Source of the DNA: Petrolisthes cinctipes
Taxonomy: Eukaryota > Arthropoda > Malacostraca > Decapoda > Porcellanidae
DNA length: 64,000 nucleotides
Direction of reading: 5' to 3'
NCBI GenBank assembly: GCA_033782935.1
Contig: JAWQEG010000259.1
Span: 5,434,001-5,498,000 of the forward strand
The notes beneath the pieces are model-generated. The model had not been told where the DNA came from and did no database searches. It was given only the letters and a program-made list of their open reading frames with translations. Shown piece after piece: positions 48,301 through 60,399 of the stretch. Every line of letters starts with the position of its first letter. Within the stretch, counting starts at the first letter, position 1. The position numbers and the translations under genes were made by a program.

Positions 48301-50498
48301 AATTCGATATTTGTGGGTCCCAGAAGCGATCTGTACATGCCTACTCCGTGTTAGAGTATTTTCAAAATACAGGCCCAAAACATGCTGAAAATCGATATTT
48401 TGGGTGCCCAAAGTCGATATGTGCATGCATCTTCAGTACCCGTTTATATCTCAAATTCAGGCTCAAAACACCCGAAAATTCGATATTTTTGGGTCCCAGA
48501 AGCGATCTGTACATGCCTACTCCGTGTTAGAGTATTTTCAATATACAGGCCCAAAACATGCTGAAAATCGATATTTTAGGTGCCCAAATTCAATATGTGT
48601 ATGCATCTTCTGTATCCGTTTATATCCCAAATTCATGCTAAAAAAACCCGAAAATTCGATATTTTTGGGTCCCAGAAGCGATCTGTACATGCCTACTCAG
48701 TGCTAGAATATTTTCAAAATATTGGCCCAAAACATGCTAAAAATCGATATTTTAGGTGCCCAAAGTCGATATGTGCATGCATCTTCTGTACCCGTTTATA
48801 TCTCAAATTCATGCTCAAAACACCCGAAAATTCAATATTTTTGGGTCCCAAAAGCGATCTGTTCATGCCTACTCCGTGTTAGAGTATTTTCAATATACAG
48901 GCCCAAAACATGCTGAAAATCAATATTTTAGGAGCCCAAAGTCAATATGTGTATGCATCTTCTGTACCCGTTTGTTTCCCAAATTCAGGCTCAATACACC
49001 CGAAAATTCGATATTTTTGGGTCCCAGAAGCGATCTGTACATGCCTACTCAGTGCTAGAGTTTTTTCAAAATATGGGCCCAAAACATGCTGAAAATCGAT
49101 ATTTTAGGTGCCCAAAGTCGATATGTGCATGCATCTTCTGTACCCGTTTATATCTTAAATTTAAGCTCGAAACACCCGAAAATTCGATATTTTTGGGTTC
49201 CAGAAGAGATCTGTACATGCCTACTCCGTGTTAGAGTATTTTCAAAATACAGGCCCAAAACATGCTGAAAATCAATATTTTAGGTGCCCAAAGTCAATAT
49301 TTGCATTCATCCTCTGTACCCGTTTATATCCAAAATTCAGGTTCAAAACACCCGAAAATTCGATATTTTTGGGTTCCAGAAGCGATCTGTACATGCCTAC
49401 TAAGTGCTAGAATATTTTCAAGATATGAGCCCAAAACATGCTGAAAATCGATATTTTAGGTTCCCAAAGTCGATATGTGCATGCATCTTCTGTACCCGTT
49501 TATATCTCAAATTCAGGCTAAAAACACCCGAAAATTCGATATTTTTGGGTCCCAGAAGCGATCTGTACATGCCTACTTCGTGTTAGAGTATTTTCAATAT
49601 ACAGGCCCAAAACATGCTTAAAATCGATATTTTAGGTGCCCAAAGTCAATATGTGTATGCATCTTCTATACCCGTTTATTTCCCAAATTCTGGCTCAAAG
49701 CACCCGAAAATTCGATATTTGTGGGTCCTAGAAGCGATCTGTACATGCCTACTTAGTGCTAGAATATTTTCAAGATATGAGCCCAAAACATGCTAAAAAT
49801 CGATATTTTAGGTTCCCAAAGTCGATATGTGCATGCATCTTCTGTACCCGTTTATATCTCAAATTCAGGCTCAAAACACCCGAAAATTCAATATTTTTGG
49901 GTCCCAAAAGCGATCTGTACATGCCTACTCCGTGTTACAGTATTTTCAAAATACAGGCCCAAAACATGCTGAAAATCGATATTTTAGGTGCCCAAAGTCG
50001 ATATGTGCATGCATCTTCAGTACCCGTTTATATCTCAAATTCAGGATCAAAACACACGATAATTCGATATTTGTGGGTCCCAGAAGCGATCTATACATGC
50101 CTACTCAGTGATAGAATATTTTCAAAATATAGGCCCAAAACATGCTAAAAATCGATATTTTGGGTGCCCAAAGTCGATATGTGCATGCATCTTCAGTACC
50201 CGTTTATATCTCAAATTCAGGCTCAAAACACCCGAAAATTCGATATTTTTGGGTCCCAGAAGCGATCTGTACATGCCTACTCCGTGTTAGAGTATTTTCA
50301 ATATACAGGCCCAAAACATGCTGAAAATCGATATTTTAGGTGCCCAAATTCAATATGTGTATGCATCTTCTGTATCCGTTTATATCCCAAATTCATGCTA
50401 AAAACACCCGAAAATTCGATATTTTTGGGTCCCAGAAGCGATCTGTACATGCCTACTCAGTGCTAGAATATTTTCAAAATATAGTCCCAAAACATGCT
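42381..50498 (+). repeat. Large recent tandem duplication, copy 1 (8,273-bp offset)
   Basis: Matches 50,654-58,771 at a constant offset of 8,273 bp over about 8.1 kb, with no internal indel detected. Both copies share otherwise rare variants: 'tacatgtctacttag' (43,053 and 51,326), 'caggccaaaaacatg' (about 46,435 and 54,708), 'ttttgtgtgccc' (about 46,637 and 54,910) and 'gaaaactcccgaaaatttg' (about 47,232 and 55,505). One substitution was noticed: A at 49,402 against C at 57,675. Confidence 0.92.
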
Positions 50499-50653
50499 GA
50501 AAATCGATATTTTAGGTGCCCAAAGTCGATATGTGCATGCATCTTCTGTACCCGTTTATATCTCAAATTCATGCTCAAAACACCCGAAAATTCGATATTT
50601 TTGGGTCCCAGAAGCGATCTGTACATGCCTACTCAGTGCTCGAATTTTTTAAG
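50499..50653 (+). repeat. Chimeric junction monomer between the two 8.27-kb copies
   Basis: This stretch combines a left part of one subtype ('tagtcccaaaacatgctgaaaa') with a right part of another ('attcatgctcaaaacaccc', then 'cgaattttttaagaat'). It is the visible breakpoint of the 8,273-bp duplication and of the dimer-phase switch. Confidence 0.75.
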
Positions 50654-53600
50654 AATATGGGCCCAAAACATGCTGAAAATCGATATTTTAGGTGCCCAAA
50701 GTCGATATGTGCATGCATCTTCTGTACCCGTTTATATCTTAAATTTAAGCTCGAAACACCCGAAAATTCGATATTTTTGGGTTCCAGAAGAGATCTGTAC
50801 ATGCCTACTCCGTGTTAGAGTATTTTCAAAATACAGGCCCAAAACATGCTGAAAATCAATATTTTAGGTGCCCAAAGTCAATATTTGCATTCATCCTCTG
50901 TACCCGTTTATATCCAAAATTCAGGTTCAAAACACCCGAAAATTCGATATTTTTGGGTTCCAGAAGCGATCTGTACATGCCTACTCAGTGCTAGAATATT
51001 TTCAAGATATGAGCCCAAAACATGCTGAAAATCGATATTTTAGGTTCCCAAAGTCGATATGTGCATGCATCTTCTGTACCCGTTTATATCTCAAATTCAG
51101 GCTAAAAACACCCGAAAATTCGATATTTTTGGGTCCCAGAAGCGATCTGTACATGCCTACTTCGTGTTAGAGTATTTTCAATATACAGGCCCAAAACATG
51201 CTGAAAATCGATATTTTAGGTGCCCAAAGTCAATATGTGTATGCATCTTCTATACCCGTTTATTTCCCAAATTCTGGCTCAAAGCACCCGAAAATTCGAT
51301 ATTTGTGGGTCCTAGAAGCGATCTGTACATGTCTACTTAGTGCTAGAATATTTTCAAGATATGAGCCCAAAACATGCTAAAAATCGATATTTTAGGTTCC
51401 CAAAGTCGATATGTGCATGCATCTTCTGTACCCGTTTATATCTCAAATTCAGGCTCAAAACACCCGAAAATTCAATATTTTTGGGTCCCAAAAGCGATCT
51501 GTACATGCCTACTCCGTGTTACAGTATTTTCAAAATACAGGCCCAAAACATGCTGAAAATCGATATTTTAGGTGCCCAAAGTCGATATGTGCATGCATCT
51601 TCAGTACCCGTTTATATCTCAAATTCAGGATCAAAACACACGATAATTCGATATTTTTGGGTCCCAAAAGCGATCTGTACATGCCTACTCCGTGTTATAG
51701 TATTTTCAAAATACAGGCCCAAAACATGCTGAAAATCAATATTTTAGGTGCCCAAAGTCAATATGTGTATGCATCTTCTGTACCCGTTTGTTTCCCAAAT
51801 TCAAGCTCAAAACACCCGAAAATTCGATATTTTTGGATCCCAGAAGCGATCTGTACATGCCTACTCAGTGCTAGATTTTTTTCAAAATATGGGCCCAAAA
51901 CATGCAGAAAATCGATATTTTAGGTGCCCAAAGTCGATATGTGTATTCATCTTTTGTACCCGTTTATATCTCAAATTCATGCTCAAAACACCCGAAAATT
52001 CGATATTTTTGGGTCCCAGAAGCGATCTGTACATGCCTACTCCGTGTTAGAGTATTTTCAAAATACAGGCCCAAAACATGCTGAAAATCGATATTTTAGG
52101 TGCCCAAAGTCAATATTTGCATTCATCTTCTGTACCCGTTTATATCCAAAATTCAGGTTCAAAACACCCGAAAATTCGATATTTGTGGGTTCCAGAAGCG
52201 ATCTGTACATGCCTATTCAGTTCTAGAATATTTTCAAAATATAGGCCCAAAACATGCTAAAAATCGATATTTTAGGTGCCCAAAGTCGATATGTGCATGC
52301 ATCTTCTGTACCCGTTTATATCTCAAATTCAGGCTGAAAACAACCGAAAATTCGATATTTGTGGGTCCCAGAAGCGATCTGTACATGCCTACTCCGTGTT
52401 AGAGTATTTTCAATATACAGGCCCAAAACATGCTGAAAATCGATATTTTAGGTGCCCAAAGTCAATATGTGTATGCATCTTTTAAGTCCGTTTATTTCCC
52501 AAATTCTGGCTGAAAACATCCGTAAATTCGATATTTTTGGGTCCTAGAAGCGATCTGTACATGCCTACTCAGTGCTAGAATATTTTCAAGATATGAGCCC
52601 AAAACATGTTAAAAATCGATATTTTAGGTGCCCAAAGTCGATATGTGCATGCTTCTTCTGTACCCGTTTATATCTCAAATTCAGGCTCAAACACACGAGA
52701 ATTCGATATTTTTGGGTCCCAAAAGCGATCTGTACATGCCTACTCCGTGTTACAGTATTTTCAAAATACAGGCCCAAAACATGCTGAAAATCGATATTTT
52801 AGGTGCCCAAAGGCCATATGTGTATGCATCTTCTGTATCCGTTTATATCCCAAATTCATGCTAAAAAAAAAAACGAAAATTCGATATTTTTGGGTCCCAG
52901 AAGCGATCTGTACATGCCTACTCAGTGCTAGAATATTTTCAAAATAAAGTCCCAAAACATGCTAAAAATCGATATTTTTGGTGCCCAAAGTCGATTTGTG
53001 CATTCATCTTCAGTACCCGTTTATATCTCAAATTCAGGCTCAAAACACCCGAAAATTTGATATTTTTGGGTCTCAGAAGCGATCTGTACATGCCTACTCA
53101 GTGCTAGAATTTTTTCAAAATATGGGCCCAAAACATGCTAAAAATCGATATTTTAGATGCCCAAAGTCGATATGTGCATGCATCTTCTGTACCCGTTTAT
53201 ATCTCAAATTCAGGCTCAAAACACCCGAAAATTCGATATTTTTGGGTCCCAGAAGCGATCTGTACATGCCTACTCCGTGTTAGAGTATTTTCAATATACA
53301 GGCCCAAAACATGCTGAAAATCGATATTTTAGGTGCCCAAATTCAATATGTGTATGCATCTTCTGTATCCGTTTATATCCCAAATTCATGCTAAAAAAAC
53401 CCGAAAATTCGATATTTTTGGGTCCCAGAAGCGATCTGTACATGCCTACTCAGTGCTAGAATATTTTCAAAATATTGGCCCAAAACATGCTAAAAATCGA
53501 TATTTTAGGTGCCCAAAGTCGATATGTGCATGCATCTTCTGTACCCGTTTATATCTCAAATTCATGCTCAAAACACCCGAAAATTCAATATTTTTGGGTC

Positions 53601-56600
53601 CCAAAAGCGATCTGTTCATGCCTACTCCGTGTTAGAGTATTTTCAATATACAGGCCCAAAACATGCTGAAAATCAATATTTTAGGAGCCCAAAGTCAATA
53701 TGTGTATGCATCTTCTGTACCCGTTTGTTTCCCAAATTCAGGCTCAATACACCCGAAAATTCGATATTTTTGGGTCCCAGAAGCGATCTGTACATGCCTA
53801 CTCAGTGCTAGAGTTTTTTCAAAATATGGGCCCAAAACATGCTGAAAATCGATATTTTAGGTGCCCAAAGTCGATATGTGCATGCATCTTCTGTACCCGT
53901 TTATATCTTAAATTTAAGCTCGAAACACCCGAAAATTCGATATTTTTGGGTTCCAGAAGAGATCTGTACATGCCTACTCCGTGTTAGAGTATTTTCAAAA
54001 TACAGGCCCAAAACATGCTGAAAATCAATATTTTAGGTGCCCAAAGTCAATATTTGCATTCATCCTCTGTACCCGTTTATATCCAAAATTCAGGTTCAAA
54101 ACACCCGAAAATTCGATATTTTTGGGTTCCAGAAGCGATCTGTACATGCCTACTCAGTGCTAGAATATTTTCAAGATATGAGCCCAAAACATGCTGAAAA
54201 TCGATATTTTAGGTTCCCAAAGTCGATATGTGCATGCATCTTCTGTACCCGTTTATATCTCAAATTCAGGCTAAAAACACCCGAAAATTCGATATTTTTG
54301 GGTCCCAGAAGCGATCTGTACATGCCTACTTCGTGTTAGAGTATTTTCAATATACAGGCCCAAAACATGCTGAAAATCGATATTTTAGGTGCCCAAAGTC
54401 AATATGTGTATGCATCTTCTATACCCGTTTATTTCCCAAATTCTGGCTCAAAGCACCCGAAAATTCGATATTCGTGGGTCCTAGAAGCGATCTGTACATG
54501 CCTACTTAGTGCTAGAATATTTTCAAGATATGAGCCCAAAACATGCTAAAAATCGATATTTTAGGTTCCCAAAGTCGATATGTGCATGCATCTTCTGTAC
54601 CCGTTTATATCTCAAATTCAGGCTCAAAACACCCGAAAATTCAATATTTTTGGGTCCCAAAAGCGATCTGTACATGCCTACTCCGTGTTACAGTATTTTC
54701 AAAATACAGGCCAAAAACATGCTGAAAATCGATATTTTAGGTGCCCAAAGTCGATATGTGCATGCATCTTCAGTACCCGTTTATATCTCAAATTCAGGAT
54801 CAAAACACACGATAATTCGATATTTGTGGGTCCCAGAAGCGATCTATACATGCCTACTCAGTGATAGAATATTTTCAAAATATAGGCCCAAAACATGCTA
54901 AAAATCGATATTTTGTGTGCCCAAAGTCGATATGTGCATGCATCTTCAGTACCCGTTTATATCTCAAATTCAGGCTCAAAACACCCGAAAATTCGATATT
55001 TTTGGGTCCCAGAAGCGATCTGTACATGCCTACTCCGTGTTAGAGTATTTTCAATATACAGGCCCAAAACATGCTGAAAATCGATATTTTAGGTGCCCAA
55101 ATTCAATATGTGTATGCATCTTCTGTATCCGTTTATATCCCAAATTCATGCTAAAAACACCCGAAAATTCGATATTTTTGGGTCCCAGAAGCGATCTGTA
55201 CATGCCTACTCAGTGCTAGAATATTTTCAAAATATAGTCCCAAAACATGCTAAAAATCGATATTTTAGGTGCCCAAAGTCGATATGTGCATGCATCTTCT
55301 GTACCCGTTTATATCTCAAATTCAGGCTCAAAACACACGAAAATTCGATATTTTTGGGTCCCAAAAGCGATCTGTACATGCCTACTCCGTGTTAGAGTAT
55401 TTTCAATATACAGGCCCAAAACATGCTGAAAATCGATATTTTAGGTGCCCAAAGTCAATATGTGTATGCATCTTTTAAGTCCGTTTATTTCCCAAATTCT
55501 GGCTGAAAACTCCCGAAAATTTGTTATTTTTGGGTCTCAGAAGCGATCTGTACATGCCTACTCAGTGCTAGAATTTTTTCAAAATATGGGCCCAAAACAT
55601 GCTAAAAATCGATATTTTAGATGCCCAAAGTCGATATGTGCATGCATCTTCTGTACCCGTTTATATCTCAAATTCAGGTTCAAAATACCCGAAAAATCGA
55701 TATTTTTGGGTCCCAAAAGCGATCTGTACATGCCTACTCCGTGTTATAGTATTTTCAAAATACAGGCCCAAAACATGCTGAAAATCAATATTTTAGGTGC
55801 CCAAAGTCAATATGTGTATGCATCTTCTGTACCCGTTTGTTTCCCAAATTCAAGCTCAAAACACCCGAAAATTCGATATTTTTGGATCCCAGAAGCGATC
55901 TGTACATGCCTACTCAGTGCTAGATTTTTTTCAAAATATGGGCCCAAAACATGCAGAAAATCGATATTTTAGGTGCCCAAAGTCGATATGTGTATTCATC
56001 TTTTGTACCCGTTTATATCTCAAATTCATGCTCAAAACACCCGAAAATTCGATATTTTTGGGTCCCAGAAGCGATCTGTACATGCCTACTCAGTGCTCGA
56101 ATTTTTTAAGAATATGGGAACAAAACATGCTGAAAATCGATATTTTAGGTGCCCAAAGTCGATATGTGCATGCATCTTTTGTACCCGTTTATAACTCAAA
56201 TTCAGGCTCAAAACACCCGAAAATTCGATATTTTTGGGTCCCAGAAGCGATCTGTACATGCCTACTCCGTGTTAGAGTATTTTCAAAATACAGGCCCAAA
56301 ACATGCTGAAAATCGATATTTTAGGTGCCCAAAGTCAATATTTGCATTCATCTTCTGTACCCGTTTATATCCAAAATTCAGGTTCAAAACACCCGAAAAT
56401 TCGATATTTGTGGGTTCCAGAAGCGATCTGTACATGCCTATTCAGTGCTAGAATATTTTCAAAATATAGGCCCAAAACATGCTAAAAATCGATATTTTAG
56501 GTGCCCAAAGTCGATATGTGCATGCATCTTCTGTACCCGTTTATATCTCAAATTCAGGCTGAAAACAACCGAAAATTCGATATTTGTGGGTCCCAGAAGC

Positions 56601-58771
56601 GATCTGTACATGCCTACTCCGTGTTAGAGTATTTTCAAAATACAGGCCCAAAACATGCTGAAAATCGATATTTTGGGTGCCCAAAGTCGATATGTGCATG
56701 CATCTTCAGTACCCGTTTATATCTCAAATTCAGGCTCAAAACACCCGAAAATTCGATATTTTTGGGTCCCAGAAGCGATCTGTACATGCCTACTCCGTGT
56801 TAGAGTATTTTCAATATACAGGCCCAAAACATGCTGAAAATCGATATTTTAGGTGCCCAAATTCAATATGTGTATGCATCTTCTGTATCCGTTTATATCC
56901 CAAATTCATGCTAAAAAAACCCGAAAATTCGATATTTTTGGGTCCCAGAAGCGATCTGTACATGCCTACTCAGTGCTAGAATATTTTCAAAATATTGGCC
57001 CAAAACATGCTAAAAATCGATATTTTAGGTGCCCAAAGTCGATATGTGCATGCATCTTCTGTACCCGTTTATATCTCAAATTCATGCTCAAAACACCCGA
57101 AAATTCAATATTTTTGGGTCCCAAAAGCGATCTGTTCATGCCTACTCCGTGTTAGAGTATTTTCAATATACAGGCCCAAAACATGCTGAAAATCAATATT
57201 TTAGGAGCCCAAAGTCAATATGTGTATGCATCTTCTGTACCCGTTTGTTTCCCAAATTCAGGCTCAATACACCCGAAAATTCGATATTTTTGGGTCCCAG
57301 AAGCGATCTGTACATGCCTACTCAGTGCTAGAGTTTTTTCAAAATATGGGCCCAAAACATGCTGAAAATCGATATTTTAGGTGCCCAAAGTCGATATGTG
57401 CATGCATCTTCTGTACCCGTTTATATCTTAAATTTAAGCTCGAAACACCCGAAAATTCGATATTTTTGGGTTCCAGAAGAGATCTGTACATGCCTACTCC
57501 GTGTTAGAGTATTTTCAAAATACAGGCCCAAAACATGCTGAAAATCAATATTTTAGGTGCCCAAAGTCAATATTTGCATTCATCCTCTGTACCCGTTTAT
57601 ATCCAAAATTCAGGTTCAAAACACCCGAAAATTCGATATTTTTGGGTTCCAGAAGCGATCTGTACATGCCTACTCAGTGCTAGAATATTTTCAAGATATG
57701 AGCCCAAAACATGCTGAAAATCGATATTTTAGGTTCCCAAAGTCGATATGTGCATGCATCTTCTGTACCCGTTTATATCTCAAATTCAGGCTAAAAACAC
57801 CCGAAAATTCGATATTTTTGGGTCCCAGAAGCGATCTGTACATGCCTACTTCGTGTTAGAGTATTTTCAATATACAGGCCCAAAACATGCTTAAAATCGA
57901 TATTTTAGGTGCCCAAAGTCAATATGTGTATGCATCTTCTATACCCGTTTATTTCCCAAATTCTGGCTCAAAGCACCCGAAAATTCGATATTTGTGGGTC
58001 CTAGAAGCGATCTGTACATGCCTACTTAGTGCTAGAATATTTTCAAGATATGAGCCCAAAACATGCTAAAAATCGATATTTTAGGTTCCCAAAGTCGATA
58101 TGTGCATGCATCTTCTGTACCCGTTTATATCTCAAATTCAGGCTCAAAACACCCGAAAATTCAATATTTTTGGGTCCCAAAAGCGATCTGTACATGCCTA
58201 CTCCGTGTTACAGTATTTTCAAAATACAGGCCCAAAACATGCTGAAAATCGATATTTTAGGTGCCCAAAGTCGATATGTGCATGCATCTTCAGTACCCGT
58301 TTATATCTCAAATTCAGGATCAAAACACACGATAATTCGATATTTGTGGGTCCCAGAAGCGATCTATACATGCCTACTCAGTGATAGAATATTTTCAAAA
58401 TATAGGCCCAAAACATGCTAAAAATCGATATTTTGGGTGCCCAAAGTCGATATGTGCATGCATCTTCAGTACCCGTTTATATCTCAAATTCAGGCTCAAA
58501 ACACCCGAAAATTCGATATTTTTGGGTCCCAGAAGCGATCTGTACATGCCTACTCCGTGTTAGAGTATTTTCAATATACAGGCCCAAAACATGCTGAAAA
58601 TCGATATTTTAGGTGCCCAAATTCAATATGTGTATGCATCTTCTGTATCCGTTTATATCCCAAATTCATGCTAAAAACACCCGAAAATTCGATATTTTTG
58701 GGTCCCAGAAGCGATCTGTACATGCCTACTCAGTGCTAGAATATTTTCAAAATATAGTCCCAAAACATGCT
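50654..58771 (+). repeat. Large recent tandem duplication, copy 2
   Basis: Second member of the 8,273-bp-offset pair. It begins mid-monomer at 'aatatgggcccaaaac', just after a chimeric monomer ('cgaattttttaag') at 50,499-50,653. Its right end diverges from copy 1 at 58,772. Because the offset equals 47 monomers (odd) plus one base, the alternation of monomer classes breaks at the junction: two 'cagtgct' monomers are adjacent at 50,457 and 50,634. Confidence 0.92.
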
Positions 58772-60399
58772 AAAAATCGATATTTTAGGTGCCCAAAGTC
58801 GATATGTGCATGCATCTTCTGTACCCGTTTATATCTCAAATTCATGCTAAAAAAAAAAACGAAAATTCGATATTTTTGGGTCCCAGAAGCGATCTGTACA
58901 TGCCTACTCAGTGCTAGAATATTTTCAAAATAAAGTCCCAAAACATGCTAAAAATCGATATTTTGGGTGCCCAAAGTCGATATGTGCATTCATCTTCAGT
59001 ACCCGTTTATATCTCAAATTCAGGCTCAAAACACCCGAAAATTTGTTATTTTTGGGTCTCAGAAGCGATCTGTACATGCCTACTCAGTGCTAGAATTTTT
59101 TCATAATATGGGCCCAAAACATGCTAAAAATCGATATTTTAGATGCCCAAAGTCGATATGTGCATGCATCTTCTGTACCCGTTTATATCTCAAATTCAGG
59201 TTCAAAATACCCGAAAAATCGATATTTTTGGGTCCCAAAAGCGATCTGTACATGCCTACTCCGTGTTATAGTATTTTCAAAATACAGGCCCAAAACATGC
59301 TGAAAATCAATATTTTAGGTGCCCAAAGTCAATATGTGTATGCATCTTCTGTATCCGTTTGTTTCCCAAATTCAAGCTCAAAACACCCGAAAATTCGATA
59401 TTTTTGGATCCCAGAAGCGATCTGTACATGCCTACTCAGTGCTAGATTTTTTTCAAAATATGGGCCCAAAACATGCAGAAAATCGATATTTTAGGTGCCC
59501 AAAGTCGATATGTGTATTCATCTTTTGTACCCGTTTATATCTCAAATTCATGCTCAAAACACCCGAAAATTCGATATTTTTGGGTCCCAGAAGCGATCTG
59601 TACATGCCTACTCAGTGCTCGAATTTTTTAAGAATATGGGAACAAAACATGCTGAAAATCGATATTTTAGGTGCCCAAAGTCGATATGTGCATGCATCTT
59701 TTGTACCCGTTTATAACTCAAATTCAGGCTCAAAACACCCGAAAATTCGATATTTTTGGGTCCCAGAAGCGATCTGTACATGCCTACTCCGTGTTAGAGT
59801 ATTTTCAAAATACAGGCCCAAAACATGCTGAAAATCGATATTTTAGGTGCCCAAAGTCAATATTTGCATTCATCTTCTGTACCCGTTTATATCCAAAATT
59901 CAGGTTCAAAACACCCGAAAATTCGATATTTGTGGGTTCCAGAAGCGATCTGTACATGCCTATTCAGTTCTAGAATATTTTCAAAATATAGGCCCAAAAC
60001 ATGCTAAAAATCGATATTTTAGGTGCCCAAAGTCGATATGTGCATGCATCTTCTGTACCCGTTTATATCTCAAATTCAGGCTGAAAACAACCGAAAATTC
60101 GATATTTGTGGGTCCCAGAAGCGATCTGTACATGCCTACTCCGTGTTACAGTATTTTCAAAATACAGGCCCAAAACATGCTGAAAATCGATATTTTGGGT
60201 GCCCAAAGTCGATATGTGCATGCATCTTCAGTACCCGTTTATATCTCAAATTCAGGCTCAAAACACCCGAAAATTCGATATTTTTGGGTCCCAGAAGCGA
60301 TCTGTACATGCCTACTCCGTGTTAGAGTATTTTCAATATACAGGCCCAAAACATGCTGAAAATCGATATTTTAGGTGCCCAAAGTCAATATGTGTATGC

